The translations under genes were made by a program, and so were the position numbers. Shown here piece by piece: positions 45,701-55,081 of a DNA stretch of 64,000 nucleotides (its first letter is position 1; each line of letters begins with the position of its first letter). The notes under the pieces are model-generated. The model searched no databases. It was not told where the DNA came from and saw nothing but the letters and a program-made list of their open reading frames with translations. The stretch comes from Gammaproteobacteria bacterium UBA3067 (lineage in GTDB: Bacteria; Pseudomonadota; Gammaproteobacteria; Pseudomonadales; UBA3067): positions 1 to 64,000 of the forward strand of contig DFBZ01000081.1 in NCBI GenBank assembly GCA_002366835.1, in the 5' to 3' direction.

Positions 45701-46337
45701 CAACTTCCTCCGTGGAGCGTTGGGTGTCAGGATCGAAAAAGCGTAGTGATTCCACTTCATCATCAAATAACTCGATACGCACAGGCGCAATGCTTCCCAT
45801 GGGGAAGAGGTCGAGAATGGAGCCTCGAATAGCATATTCACCATGTTCGTAAACGGTATCAACGGAGTGGTAACCCGCCACGCTCAGTTTGTTGCGCCAG
45901 TAACTCAGGTCAAAAGCGGTTTTCTTCTCAATAATGAAGCTGCTTTGATTGATATATTCAGGTGGTGAAATGCGCGCCATCATCGTGGATATAGGTACGA
46001 TGAGTATGCCCCTGGATAGCTGAGGCAGTTGGTATAGTGCTTTAAGGCGCTGGGAAATAATGTCCTGGTGTGGTGAAAAGTTGTCGTAAGGTAGCATTTC
46101 CCAGTCGGGAAAGTGCAGGGTTGGGCTGTCGATGTCGGCAAAGAAGGAGACTTCCTCCGCTAAACGTTGTGCGGTATGGGTGTCGGCAGTTATTACTAGG
46201 CTCAGGCCTTTGTGTTTTGCCGCCGCCTCGCTAATAGCCAGTGCGACGGAACAGCCAGTTAGCCCGCCCCATTTTCTATGGTCGTTATTTTTTTTAGGTG
46301 GTTCTATTTCAGGAAAAAAGGGGTTGGGAGTTGCCAA
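42747..46337 (-). CDS. mfd: Transcription-repair coupling factor
   Basis: A 1196-residue DNA translocase that removes stalled RNA polymerase and recruits UvrA. Domain order: UvrB-like region (about 1-350), RNA polymerase-interaction domain (about 480-560), superfamily 2 helicase with Walker A GDVGFGKTEVA, Walker B DEEHRFG and the TATPIPRTLNMA motif, and a C-terminal domain (about 1000-1130). The last 50 residues are Lys/Ser-rich. The start is TTG with GAGGG seven bases upstream, giving MATPNPFFPEIE; an out-of-frame ATG overlaps it. It is followed by csiV on the same strand. Confidence 0.97.
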   Translation of the reverse strand: MATPNPFFPEIEPPKKNNDHRKWGGLTGCSVALAISEAAAKHKGLSLVITADTHTAQRLAEEVSFFADIDSPTLHFPDWEMLPYDNFSPHQDIISQRLKALYQLPQLSRGILIVPISTMMARISPPEYINQSSFIIEKKTAFDLSYWRNKLSVAGYHSVDTVYEHGEYAIRGSILDLFPMGSIAPVRIELFDDEVESLRFFDPDTQRSTEEVENFELLPAKEFPLTPEAISHFKSAWRERFDVNHRECPTYQDVSEGIATAGLEYYLPLFHDHCATLADYFPTSTLLFTVGDLPLAAKHFWDEVSARYENLKFDVTRPLLPPVEIAQSPEQLFSSLKPLPKIHLSEQPIEQAPGSFDFSSKPGTDLFVNAHLEQPFKTLTDFLNQKSEQGVPVLFAVESAGRREGLLEQLKKLSVQPAVFSSWQEYRAEKKCPLAMLVAPLEEGIELAKPPLSLITESQLYGHQVQQKRRRKKESESADLVVKNLTELKIAAPVVHLDHGVGRYCGLQTLEIDEQAVEFLTLEYANDAKLYVPVSSLHLISRYSGANTDTAPLHRLGTETWQKEKRKAAEKAHDVAAELLDIYARRAAKEGYTYDKPALEYAQFCSEFPFEETPDQQSAIESTVSDMTSQQPMDRLVCGDVGFGKTEVAMRATFVATQNSKQVAILVPTTLLAQQHYESFKDRFADWPVKVAVLSRFKTAKEQQSSLKLLESGQIDIVIGTHKLLQDNINFKDLGLIIIDEEHRFGVRHKEKLKSLRSDVDILTLTATPIPRTLNMAMSGMRDISIIATPPAKRLSIKTFVRQNNEGVVKEAILRELLRGGQVYYLHNEVKSIEKSARDLEALVPEARVGIAHGQMRERELEQVMSEFYHKRFNILVCTTIIETGIDVPSANTIIMDRADKLGLAQLHQLRGRVGRSHHQAYAYLLTPPPKTITKDAVKRLDAIAEADTLGAGFALASHDLEIRGAGELLGDEQSGDIHSIGFTLYMEMLEQAVEAIKEGKTPNLDKPLKHGAEVNLRLPALIPDAYLPDVHGRLTLYKRISNGKTDQELDEIQVEMIDRFGLLEEPIKNLFHITRLKLQAESLGIAKIDAGAHGGMLEFQSETCVDPLKLVKLVQSQPRKYKLEGGDRLKFNDNLEDFGARFEAVEALLEILAPDLAAKNSQLKPSNTTSPSRKTKSTKKPAQSKKSAARMKKRG

Positions 46338-46780
46338 TCATTTACCCTCTGGCGGATGTTGTGAATGTCTGGTGTGTATAGCTGGCCGCTTAAGTTTAGG
46401 CGCCTCGGTAGGATCAGGAAAGTGCGCGCATATTGTTGTCGCGCCTAGAAAAGTATAAAGCTTTTCACTATCTGGAAGATGTCCATGAATTGTAATTTTG
46501 TCCTATTGCAACATAGCTGGACTCGCGTCGTTTTTGTGCTCTGCTGTGTCCCTATCGTTAAATTGTATTACTGGGTGATGGAGCCGTGGTGGACGATTAT
46601 ATATCAGAGGCCTTTGTTGGCCAGATGTTTTGCTCTGGTGTAATGTGAAAATACGCGCAGCTAATTAATTAACTGCGCGACCCTCTAGAAGGCTTTGGGA
46701 GTGGTAAGTCTGACTGGAGCCCAAAAGTAGAGGAGGAGTCGTGTTCTATTTAAGTAGGTCTCTAGAGGTGTAGGGCTGCC
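46338..46780. other. Intergenic region with a palindrome
   Basis: 443 bases between mfd and a hypothetical gene, both on the minus strand. It should hold the mfd promoter and contains the palindrome at 46654-46679. No credible gene is seen. Confidence 0.45.
46654..46679 (-). repeat. 26-base near-perfect palindrome
   Basis: CGCGCAG (46654-46660) and CTGCGCG (46673-46679) flank a nearly palindromic TAATTAATTA core; only one base pair is mismatched. It is about 100 bases past the hypothetical gene's stop, with TATTTTC following on the minus strand, so it may be a weak terminator or a protein-binding site. Confidence 0.55.
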
Positions 46781-47161
46781 TTAGGCTGCAGCTTTTTCAG
46801 CCTCGGCTGCCTCAATTTTAGCCTTGATACGTTTTATCTTGGCAGTGTTTAACAAAACCCAGAGCCAGTTTGCTTTATAAGTGAAGTCTTTGAGTTTGTA
46901 GGTGTCTCCCTCTGGGATCCAGGCGGTAACAAGCTTTGCTGGCGGGGTGTTATATTCGACAATAAGGCCGTCTACGGTGATTTTAGTTTCTCTTAGTTTT
47001 AGTTCCTCGGCCAGTTCCTCTATATCAATGCTAGAGCCTTGCATCATGGGTATGAGTTTTTGAACAATATCCATGGTCATATGAGGGATCAGGTTTTGAA
47101 AATCCTTAGTCAGAATCGCTTCGAAGACCTTTTGCGCGAGGGGGGCGGGGACTGAGAACAT
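46781..47161 (-). CDS. Hypothetical protein
   Basis: A 126-residue protein starting MFSVPAPLAQKVFEAI. I do not recognise the family. It has several amphipathic helices, a short beta segment (ETKITVDGLIVEYNTPP) and an Ala/Lys/Glu-rich C-terminal helix (IKRIKAKIEAAEAEKAAA), with no signal peptide and one mildly hydrophobic stretch (ANWLWVLLNTA). The frame opens at 47269, but the ATG at 47161 has AAAGGAA nine bases upstream, so it is preferred. The layout vaguely recalls small lipid-binding or SCP2-like proteins, but I would not assign that. Confidence 0.6.
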   Translation of the reverse strand: MFSVPAPLAQKVFEAILTKDFQNLIPHMTMDIVQKLIPMMQGSSIDIEELAEELKLRETKITVDGLIVEYNTPPAKLVTAWIPEGDTYKLKDFTYKANWLWVLLNTAKIKRIKAKIEAAEAEKAAA

Positions 47162-47434
47162 TAATGTTTTTCCTTTATTTGGTATGGTGCCCAAGGGTGT
47201 TTTTAGTGCTATTAATTCGCCGATTCTAGTTTTTTTGTTGGTAAACGGCAAGCGCTGGTATTCGCGCATGATTGACTATTAAAAGGTTAGCGGGATTTTT
47301 GAGTCGCCTGCTCGCAAGCGATTTAAAAATAAAAGCGCATTTTTGCTCCAGTTTTGGTTGCTTAACGCCGCTGGAAAAAAGATAATAATCGCCCAAAATT
47401 TCAGGCCGCGAAGATAATACAAAGGGGAAACGCA

Positions 47435-48883
47435 GTGAGTACAACTGATCAAGAGCAGATCTTTGACCGATGGAAAGAGCGGGAAGCCGTTGCAGAAGCA
47501 ATGATTCCTTTGATCGGGAAGTTATATAGAGATCGCAATGTTGCCACGACTATATTTGGACGCCCCCTGATAAATCGCTCGGTGTTCAGCTTGATTAAGG
47601 TGCACCGCTATGTGCGCCAGGTGGAGGGCAACGGAATTAGTGTGCATGATACGTTTCCGGTTCTGGAGGCGCTGACCACTCTGGATCTAGGGCCTTCCCG
47701 TATAGATTTAGGCAAGTTGACCCTTAAATACCAAAACTCTGGCACCAGTCTCTCGATAAAAAACTTTGTAAGAGACGAAGTGAAGGATGTTATCGGTGAA
47801 AAAGCCGCGCCTCAGAGTGAAGGTCAAGATGTTGTGCTTTATGGCTTTGGACGTATTGGCCGACTGGTTGCTCGTCTTCTGATTGAAAAAGCGGGCAGTG
47901 GGCAGGGGCTTCGTCTTAAGGCGATTGTTGTTCGCAAGGGCAGTGATGACGATCTTGAGAAGCGAGTTAACTTATTACGTCGTGACTCTGTGCACGGTCC
48001 TTTTCATGGCACATTGAATGTTCTTCCTGAAGAGAATGCGATTATCGCTAACGGAAATTATATTCAGGTTATCTACTCCGGCTCTCCGGATAGTGTCGAT
48101 TACGAGCAGTACGGAATCAAAAATGCGATTGTGGTTGATAACACAGGCATTTGGCGCGACGAGGAAAGCCTTGGTCAGCACCTTAAGTGTAAAGGTGTGT
48201 CACGCGTACTACTGACTGCTCCTGGTAAGGGAGAGATCAAAAACATTGTTTATGGTGTTAACCATGAGCTGATGTCAGATGATGATAGGGTTCTTTCTGC
48301 GGCAAGTTGTACCACCAATGCGATTGTTCCTGTTTTGAAAGCCCTGCAAGATAAATTTGGCATTCAAAATGGCCATGTTGAAACGGTGCACTCCTATACG
48401 AACGATCAAAACCTTATTGATAATTTCCATAAAGGGGATCGTCGAGGTCGAAGTGCGGCGCTCAATATGGTTATTACTGAGACTGGTGCTGCCAAAGCCG
48501 TTGCAAAGGCGCTTCCTGAGTTGAGCGGTAAGTTAACCGGGAATGCTATTCGCGTGCCGACGCCTAATGTATCGATGGCCATTTTAAACCTAAATCTGGA
48601 TGCGGAGACGAGCGTAGAGGAGCTTAACGACTACTTGCGTTACACGGCACTTTATTCTCCGCTGCAAAAACAGGTGGACTATGTGAACTCGCCAGAAGTT
48701 GTGTCTACCGACTTCGTAGGTTCTCGCTACGCCAGTATTGTTGATTCTTTAGCTACCATTGTGGAAGGTAATAGGTGTGTGCTTTACGTTTGGTACGACA
48801 ATGAATACGGCTACAGTGCGCAGGTTTTGCGTATTTTGCAGAACCTAGCTGGTATAGCTTACACGGTTTTGCCGAGAGACTAG
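47435..48883 (+). CDS. gap: Glyceraldehyde-3-phosphate dehydrogenase, extended type
   Basis: A 482-residue enzyme. The GAPDH body begins near residue 127 (VVLYGFGRIGRLVARLL) and has the catalytic SAASCTTNAIVP with its Cys, then VHSYTNDQNLID and WYDNEYGYS. In front is an extra region of about 125 residues, mostly helical and not found in classical GAPDH, as in the long GAPDH-like enzymes of Pseudomonas. These may favour gluconeogenesis; that is an inference from the family. It starts at GTG with AGGGG upstream. Downstream at 48915-48940 is a small hairpin, a possible weak terminator. Confidence 0.93.
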   Translation: MSTTDQEQIFDRWKEREAVAEAMIPLIGKLYRDRNVATTIFGRPLINRSVFSLIKVHRYVRQVEGNGISVHDTFPVLEALTTLDLGPSRIDLGKLTLKYQNSGTSLSIKNFVRDEVKDVIGEKAAPQSEGQDVVLYGFGRIGRLVARLLIEKAGSGQGLRLKAIVVRKGSDDDLEKRVNLLRRDSVHGPFHGTLNVLPEENAIIANGNYIQVIYSGSPDSVDYEQYGIKNAIVVDNTGIWRDEESLGQHLKCKGVSRVLLTAPGKGEIKNIVYGVNHELMSDDDRVLSAASCTTNAIVPVLKALQDKFGIQNGHVETVHSYTNDQNLIDNFHKGDRRGRSAALNMVITETGAAKAVAKALPELSGKLTGNAIRVPTPNVSMAILNLNLDAETSVEELNDYLRYTALYSPLQKQVDYVNSPEVVSTDFVGSRYASIVDSLATIVEGNRCVLYVWYDNEYGYSAQVLRILQNLAGIAYTVLPRD

Positions 48884-49114
48884 CTAAAGAAAAATTACGA
48901 AACAGGTTGAATGGAGTGGTTATTCTGTAATGAGACCACTATAATTTGGCCGCGATATATTTGCCGTGGGTGAGCTTGCTGCTTCCCTGCGGCGATCACG
49001 TCAGATGCCACCCTTGCTTCTCATTGCGTACGCTGGTGGTGTACTACATATATCTGAGTGGATAACTCTGAATCGTTGTGATATTTCAATTTAAAATAAG
49101 AATACCTGGAAGCT

Positions 49115-50467
49115 ATGATTAAACTGAAACGAGGTCTTGATCTGCCAATATCCGGCGGGCCGAGTCAAGTTGTAGAGACCAATGCGATTAAAAGTAAAAC
49201 TGTCGCTGTTCTCGGGGGTGACTACGTAGGGTTAAAGCCTACGATGGAAGTCAAAGCCGGGGACCATGTAAAGTTAGGGCAGGTGCTTTTTACTGACAAG
49301 AAAAACCCAGGCGTTAAATTTACAGCTCCTGGCGCTGGTAAGATCGTTGCAATTAATCGTGGTGCCAAGCGTGTTCTCCTTTCGCTTGTTATCGAGATTG
49401 ATAACGAGGAAGAGAAAGTAAGCTTCCCTGCGCATCCTCAGCAAAAGCTACCTAATTTGACTCGTGGGGAAGTCCAGACAACCCTGAATGACTCAGGACT
49501 ATGGACATCTTTTCGCACCCGCCCCTATAGCAAGGTTCCAGCAATAGAATCCGTTCCGCACTCCATTTTTATTACCGCGATGGATAGTAATCCGCTTGCA
49601 GCGGATCCTGCTGTGGTAATGGCGGACTCAAAAGAGGCTTTTTGTGACGGACTGACCGTACTTACTCATCTAACTGACGGTGCTGTTTATGTGTGTAAAG
49701 CACCGAATTCAGATGTTCCGGCTATCTCCCATAAAAACGTTCAGGTACAAGAATTTTCTGGGCCACACCCTGCTGGCCTAGCAGGTACTCATATCCACTT
49801 TCTTGTTGGTGCCTCTTCAGAACGTACGGTATGGAGCATTAACTATCAGGACGTTGTGGCAATCGGGAAGCTTTTCGTTTCGGGGCAGTTAGACGTGTCA
49901 CGTACAATATCATTGGCAGGGCCTCAGGTGGCGAACCCCGGTCTTGTGAAAACACGTATTGGTGCCTCCATTGCTGATTTGACAGAAAATGTCCTGAGCG
50001 AAGGCAAAAACAGAATTATTTCTGGCTCAGTTTTGAGTGGGCGTACATTCTCTGATGAAACAGCCTACCTGGGGCGATACCACCAGCAAATCACGGCTAT
50101 TCAGGAAGGTGAAGCAGAGCGTCAGATACTCCACTATTTAAGGCCCGGAGCAGATAAACATTCCGTACTGAATGTTTTTGCTTCAAAAATCATGGCTGGA
50201 AAGCTCTTCCCCTTTAACTCATCTAGCAACGGAAGCGCGCGCGCAATGGTTCCAGTGGGCACTTACGAAACGGTGATGCCCTTGGACATACTACCAACGC
50301 AGCTGCTGCGCTCCCTTTTGGTTGGAGATACTGATGCAGCTCAGGCACTTGGTTGCCTTGAGTTAGATGAAGAGGATCTGGCACTTTGTACTTATGCTTG
50401 TCCGGGGAAGTACGAATACGGTCCTGTTCTTAGGGAAAATCTGACGCGAATTGAAGTTGAGGGCTAG
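49115..50467 (+). CDS. nqrA: Na+-NQR subunit A
   Basis: A 450-residue cytosolic-side subunit of the sodium-pumping NADH:quinone reductase. It opens [14 protein letters not shown] and contains the barrel-sandwich and SLBB-like regions of the family ([31 protein letters not shown]). It carries no cofactor but contributes to quinone binding. It is the first gene of nqrABCDEF-apbE; a TATAAT at 48940-48945 might be the -10 of its promoter, with a poor -35. The next start lies a few bases past its stop. Confidence 0.97.
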   Translation: MIKLKRGLDLPISGGPSQVVETNAIKSKTVAVLGGDYVGLKPTMEVKAGDHVKLGQVLFTDKKNPGVKFTAPGAGKIVAINRGAKRVLLSLVIEIDNEEEKVSFPAHPQQKLPNLTRGEVQTTLNDSGLWTSFRTRPYSKVPAIESVPHSIFITAMDSNPLAADPAVVMADSKEAFCDGLTVLTHLTDGAVYVCKAPNSDVPAISHKNVQVQEFSGPHPAGLAGTHIHFLVGASSERTVWSINYQDVVAIGKLFVSGQLDVSRTISLAGPQVANPGLVKTRIGASIADLTENVLSEGKNRIISGSVLSGRTFSDETAYLGRYHQQITAIQEGEAERQILHYLRPGADKHSVLNVFASKIMAGKLFPFNSSSNGSARAMVPVGTYETVMPLDILPTQLLRSLLVGDTDAAQALGCLELDEEDLALCTYACPGKYEYGPVLRENLTRIEVEG

Positions 50468-50471
50468 CTCT

Positions 50472-51677
50472 GTGGGATTAAGACAAGTTTTAGATAAGAT
50501 AGAGCCGCACTTTGAAAAGGGCGGAAAGTACGAAAAATGGTACGCATTGTTTGAAGCCGTTGATACCGGCTTATATAAGCCTAAGGATGTGACTCAGGGT
50601 GCGTCCCATGTGAGAGATTCCATAGATTTAAAGCGCATCATGATTCTCGTATGGATGACGACTTTTCCGGCGATGTTCTTCGGAATGTATAACGTTGGTC
50701 TGCAGGGTAATACTGCAATGGCCGCTGCTGGAATAGATACGCTAGCGGGTTGGCACGGAGCGATCATCGAAATGTTTGCTGCTCATGACGCATCCAGTGT
50801 GTGGGACAACTTCGTTTATGGTGCCGTTTACTTCCTGCCTATTTATGCTGTGACATTTATAGTGGGTGGTTTCTGGGAAGTTCTTTTTGCTTCCGTGCGT
50901 GGCCATGAAGTGAATGAAGGCTTCTTTGTAACTTCGATTCTTTTTGCTTTGATATGCCCACCCTCTATTCCCCTGTGGCAAGTGGCGCTGGGAATCAGCT
51001 TCGGCGTTGTCCTTGGCAAAGAGGTGTTTGGTGGTACCGGTAAAAACTTCCTTAACCCTGCTTTGACTGGCCGCGCTTTCTTATTTTTTGCTTATCCGGC
51101 ACAGATGTCTGGTGATGCCGTCTGGATTGCAGTTGATGGTGTGACTGGCGCGACTGCGCTAGGGCTTGCTGCCGAAGGTGGTGTTGCAGCGATTCAGGCG
51201 CAAGGCATCACTTGGATGGATGCATTTCTGGGTACCATTCCGGGTTCGGTGGGTGAAACTTCAACCATTGCAATTCTTTTAGGCTTGGCCGTTTTGTTGA
51301 TCAGTAAGATTGCCTCGTGGCGAATTGTGCTGGGTGTGCTTTTCGGTATGGTAGCAACGTCTGTACTGTTTAATGTTGTTGGCAGTGATTCCAATCCAAT
51401 GTTTGGGATATCCCCAGCCTGGCATTTTGTGCTTGGTGGTTTTGCATTTGGCATGACTTTTATGGCGACAGACCCTGTTTCTGCATCGATGACCGATACA
51501 GGAAAGTGGTGTTTCGGAATATTAATTGGCGTCATGGTTATGATGATTCGTGTTATTAACCCGGCATTTCCTGAGGGCATGATGTTAGCAATACTCTTTG
51601 CCAACCTTTTTGCCCCGCTTATTGATTACTTTGTAGTACAGGCAAATATCAAACGCAGGAGTGCGCGCAATGTCTAA
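50472..51677 (+). CDS. nqrB: Na+-NQR subunit B
   Basis: A 401-residue membrane subunit with about ten helices. It holds covalent FMN on a threonine: DGVTGAT (Thr 228) is the ApbE recognition motif. It also contributes riboflavin and the Na+ path. The frame is open from 50451, but GTG at 50472 gives the standard [14 protein letters not shown] and has GAGGG upstream. It overlaps nqrC by 8 bases. Confidence 0.97.
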   Translation: MGLRQVLDKIEPHFEKGGKYEKWYALFEAVDTGLYKPKDVTQGASHVRDSIDLKRIMILVWMTTFPAMFFGMYNVGLQGNTAMAAAGIDTLAGWHGAIIEMFAAHDASSVWDNFVYGAVYFLPIYAVTFIVGGFWEVLFASVRGHEVNEGFFVTSILFALICPPSIPLWQVALGISFGVVLGKEVFGGTGKNFLNPALTGRAFLFFAYPAQMSGDAVWIAVDGVTGATALGLAAEGGVAAIQAQGITWMDAFLGTIPGSVGETSTIAILLGLAVLLISKIASWRIVLGVLFGMVATSVLFNVVGSDSNPMFGISPAWHFVLGGFAFGMTFMATDPVSASMTDTGKWCFGILIGVMVMMIRVINPAFPEGMMLAILFANLFAPLIDYFVVQANIKRRSARNV

Positions 51678-52467
51678 TGATTCTGTTAGTAAAACGGTTG
51701 TTGTCGCCACCTTACTTTGTCTCGTTTGTTCCGTCATCGTTTCGGTAGCGGCAGTGTCTTTAAAGCCGATTCAAAATGAAAACAAACTGCTCGATAAGCA
51801 AAAAAATATACTTGCTGCTGCAGGCCTATTAAAGTCCGGCCAGTCGGTGAAGGATGCATTCTCCAAGATTGAAGTAAAGCTCGTGAATGTCAGCGAAGGC
51901 CGCTTCGCAACGCAGGCAGAGTTAACAGAGCTGGGTGTTAGTGATGTAAGCCTCTATGACCAACGTAAAGCTGCAAAAACGCCCGGTAATAACGTGGCCG
52001 TGCCTGCAGATATGGATATAGCATCCATTCGTTCTCGCGCAAAATATGCGGCGGTTTATTTGTATCGTAATAACGAAGGCGGCCTGGATAAAATTATATT
52101 GCCCGTCCACGGTTACGGTTTGTGGTCTACGCTTTATGGCTTTATTGCTTTAGAGCATGACCTGAATACGGTGGCAGGTTTAGGCTTCTATGAGCATGCA
52201 GAAACCCCTGGTCTGGGTGGCGAAGTAGATAACCCCAAGTGGAAGGGGCAGTGGCCAGGAAAGCAAGTCTATAAAAGTGATGGCAGCGCTGCCATTAACT
52301 TGAAGAAAGGTGGTGTTGAAGTAGGACGACCACAAGAAGTACACCAGGTTGATGCGCTCGCTGGTGCGTCTCTGACGAGTCGCGGTGTTACCAATCTGGT
52401 TCAGTTTTGGATGGGTAATGATGGATTTGGTTTATTTCTCGATAAGATTCGAAGCGAGGGGGTATAA
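51670..52467 (+). CDS. nqrC: Na+-NQR subunit C
   Basis: A 265-residue subunit with one N-terminal helix (about 10-32) and a periplasmic FMN-binding domain. The flavinylation site reads [10 protein letters not shown]: the acceptor position (residue 234) is Ser instead of the usual Thr, and the motif has Ala where Ser or Thr is more common before GA. ApbE-type transferases are known to use either Thr or Ser, so it may still be modified. The ATG at 51670 has AGGAG upstream and overlaps nqrB. Confidence 0.96.
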   Translation: MSNDSVSKTVVVATLLCLVCSVIVSVAAVSLKPIQNENKLLDKQKNILAAAGLLKSGQSVKDAFSKIEVKLVNVSEGRFATQAELTELGVSDVSLYDQRKAAKTPGNNVAVPADMDIASIRSRAKYAAVYLYRNNEGGLDKIILPVHGYGLWSTLYGFIALEHDLNTVAGLGFYEHAETPGLGGEVDNPKWKGQWPGKQVYKSDGSAAINLKKGGVEVGRPQEVHQVDALAGASLTSRGVTNLVQFWMGNDGFGLFLDKIRSEGV

Positions 52468-52469
52468 AA

Positions 52470-53141
52470 ATGTCAGATTCGCCTAACACTAAAGAGATCC
52501 TGCTAGGGCCAATTTTCAATAACAATCCCATAGGTCTGCAGATACTGGGTATATGTTCAGCTCTGGCTGTAACTACCAATTTAAATACTACTTTAACAAT
52601 GTGTATTGCTTTAACTCTGGTAACGGCATTTTCAAGCTTTTTTATCAGCTCTATTCGTAGTCACATACCAAGTAGTATTCGTATTATCGTACAGATGATT
52701 ATTATTGCCTCTTTGGTAATTGTGGTTGATCAAGTGCTGAAAGCTTACGCTTATGGTATCAGTAAGGATCTGTCCGTTTTCGTCGGATTGATTATTACAA
52801 ACTGTATTGTTATGGGGCGTGCAGAAGCGTTTGCTATGAAAAACCCACCAGTGCCTAGTTTTCTAGATGGCATCGGTAATGGGCTTGGTTATAGCGCTAT
52901 GTTGCTTGCTCTGGGTGTGTTACGTGAGCTGCTTGGCTCAGGGAAGCTTTTTGGAATGGAGGTCCTTCCGCTGGTCTCAGATGGAGGTTGGTATGTTGCC
53001 TGTGGAATTATGTTACTCCCTCCTTCCGCTTTCTTTTTGATTGGTCTAATCATTTGGGGACTTCGCGCTGTGAAAACAGAGCAGGTTGAAGCGGCTGATT
53101 TTAAAATCACCAGTCACACTAAAGTACAAGACGCGTTCTAG
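52470..53141 (+). CDS. nqrD: Na+-NQR subunit D
   Basis: A 223-residue membrane protein with six helices, homologous to NqrE by inverted topology. Cys 29 (LGICSALAV) and Cys 112 ([11 protein letters not shown]) match the pair that, with two cysteines of NqrE, hold the iron centre inside the membrane. It starts two bases after nqrC. Confidence 0.97.
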   Translation: MSDSPNTKEILLGPIFNNNPIGLQILGICSALAVTTNLNTTLTMCIALTLVTAFSSFFISSIRSHIPSSIRIIVQMIIIASLVIVVDQVLKAYAYGISKDLSVFVGLIITNCIVMGRAEAFAMKNPPVPSFLDGIGNGLGYSAMLLALGVLRELLGSGKLFGMEVLPLVSDGGWYVACGIMLLPPSAFFLIGLIIWGLRAVKTEQVEAADFKITSHTKVQDAF

Positions 53142-53150
53142 GAGTAAGGT

Positions 53151-53768
53151 ATGTTTGAACATTATCTCAGCTTATTTATAAAGGCCGTCTTTATTGAAAA
53201 TATGGCGCTAGCATTCTTTTTAGGGATGTGTACCTTTATTGCGATATCAAAAAAAGTAGAAAGTGCAATTGGTTTAGGAATTGCCGTAATTGTTGTTCTG
53301 GCCGTCACGGTTCCCATTAACCAATTACTTCTGTCGGTTCTTCTTAATGAGGGTGCATTAAGTTGGATTAGTGAAGACCTGGCTGGTGTGGATTTGCGCT
53401 TTTTAGGTCTCTTGACCTACATCGGTGTTATTGCCGCTGTGGTACAGATACTGGAAATGGTGCTCGATAAATATGTGCCTGCTTTGTATAACGCGCTTGG
53501 CGTTTTCCTACCGCTTATTACCGTTAACTGCGCTATCTTGGGTGCTTCACTGTTTATGGTGGAGCGTGAGTATAACTTTGGTGAAAGCGTTGTTTATGGC
53601 TTCGGTGCAGGAGTTGGGTGGGCGTTGGCAATTGTGACTCTGGCTGGTATTCGTGAAAAGTTGAAATACAGCGATGTACCAGAAGGCTTGAGAGGTCTAG
53701 GCATCACATTTATTACTGTAGGTTTAATGTCGCTGGGCTTTATGTCATTTTCTGGCGTTCAACTTTAA
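53151..53768 (+). CDS. nqrE: Na+-NQR subunit E
   Basis: A 205-residue six-helix membrane subunit. Cys 27 ([10 protein letters not shown]) and Cys 127 ([11 protein letters not shown]) are the counterparts of the NqrD cysteines, completing the four-Cys iron site. Nine bases separate it from nqrD; an AGGAGT site precedes the ATG. Confidence 0.97.
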   Translation: MFEHYLSLFIKAVFIENMALAFFLGMCTFIAISKKVESAIGLGIAVIVVLAVTVPINQLLLSVLLNEGALSWISEDLAGVDLRFLGLLTYIGVIAAVVQILEMVLDKYVPALYNALGVFLPLITVNCAILGASLFMVEREYNFGESVVYGFGAGVGWALAIVTLAGIREKLKYSDVPEGLRGLGITFITVGLMSLGFMSFSGVQL

Positions 53769-53804
53769 TATACCAATAAAAAATTACAGAAGGGCTGTAC
53801 GTTA

Positions 53805-55034
53805 ATGGATCTCGAAATTATATTTGGTGTGGTGATGTTCACCGCCATTATTATGGCTTTGGTTGCGGTAATAATTGTCGCACGATCTCAGCTAGTAAGT
53901 TCTGGTGCTGTGCATATTGAAATCAATGATGACCCCGACAAAGCGGTGGACTGTAGCGCGGGCGGGAAATTATTGACCGCTCTGTCTGATCAGGAAATAT
54001 TTGTTTCCTCTGCTTGTGGCGGTGGTGGTACGTGTGGCCAGTGCAAAGTGCGGGTATTCGAAGGTGGCGGTGACATTTTACCCACTGAAGAAACACACTT
54101 TAATAAGCGTGAAGCACGGGATGGTTGGCGCTTATCTTGCCAGGTTCCTGTTAAACAGGATATGAAAATTGAAGTGGAAGATTCCTGCTTTGGCGTTAAA
54201 AAATGGGAATGTACCGTTGGTTCCAATAATAACGTCGCGACCTTTATTAAAGAGCTGGTGCTGGTGCTTCCTGAAGGTGAAAACGTGAACTTCCGAGCGG
54301 GTGGTTATGTGCAGCTAGAGTGCCCACCCCACATGGTAAATTATCGTGATTTTGATATTGAAGAAGAATATCAGGGTGACTGGGATCGTTTTAAAATTTG
54401 GGATAATGTTTCTACTGTTGATGAAACGGTTGTGCGTGCATACTCAATGGCGAACTACCCCGAAGAGAAGGGCATCGTTAAATTTAATATTCGTGTCGCT
54501 TCTCCTCCTCCGGGTTCACAAGGAATCCCTCCTGGTAAGATGTCATCCTGGATCTTTAACTTGAAGCCAGGTGATAAGGTGACGGTTTACGGGCCATTTG
54601 GTGAGTTTTTTGCGAAAGACACTGATGCAGAGATGGTGTTTGTCGGAGGCGGTGCGGGTATGGCACCTCTTCGCTCCCATATTTTCGATCAACTATTGAG
54701 GTTGAATAGTAAACGCAAAATCACCTATTGGTATGGTGCAAGAAGTCTACGTGAAATGTTTTATGTTGAAGAGTTCGATGAACTGGCTAAAAAGTACGAT
54801 AATTTTGAATGGCATGTGGCTCTTTCTGACCCTCTTCCAGAAGATAACTGGACAGGCTTAACCGGCTTTATCCACAACGTGCTGTATGATAATTATCTTG
54901 AAAAACATGATGCGCCAGAAGATTGTGAATACTATATGTGTGGACCACCAATGATGACAAAGGCTGTGATTGATATGTTGATTGATCTTGGTGTCGAGCG
55001 CGATAATATTCTGCTTGATGATTTTGGCGGATAA
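53805..55034 (+). CDS. nqrF: Na+-NQR subunit F (NADH dehydrogenase)
   Basis: A 409-residue entry subunit. An N-terminal helix (about 5-27) is followed by a ferredoxin-like domain with Cys 71, 77, 80 and 112 for a 2Fe-2S cluster, then FAD ([11 protein letters not shown]) and NADH ([14 protein letters not shown]) domains of the ferredoxin-reductase type, ending [10 protein letters not shown] and DDFGG. It oxidises cytosolic NADH and starts electron flow to the iron and flavin centres of the complex. Confidence 0.98.
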   Translation: MDLEIIFGVVMFTAIIMALVAVIIVARSQLVSSGAVHIEINDDPDKAVDCSAGGKLLTALSDQEIFVSSACGGGGTCGQCKVRVFEGGGDILPTEETHFNKREARDGWRLSCQVPVKQDMKIEVEDSCFGVKKWECTVGSNNNVATFIKELVLVLPEGENVNFRAGGYVQLECPPHMVNYRDFDIEEEYQGDWDRFKIWDNVSTVDETVVRAYSMANYPEEKGIVKFNIRVASPPPGSQGIPPGKMSSWIFNLKPGDKVTVYGPFGEFFAKDTDAEMVFVGGGAGMAPLRSHIFDQLLRLNSKRKITYWYGARSLREMFYVEEFDELAKKYDNFEWHVALSDPLPEDNWTGLTGFIHNVLYDNYLEKHDAPEDCEYYMCGPPMMTKAVIDMLIDLGVERDNILLDDFGG

Positions 55035-55081
55035 TTAGTGTGTTGTGAAAATGGGCGGTGTAACCCGCCCAAGACTTTAAG

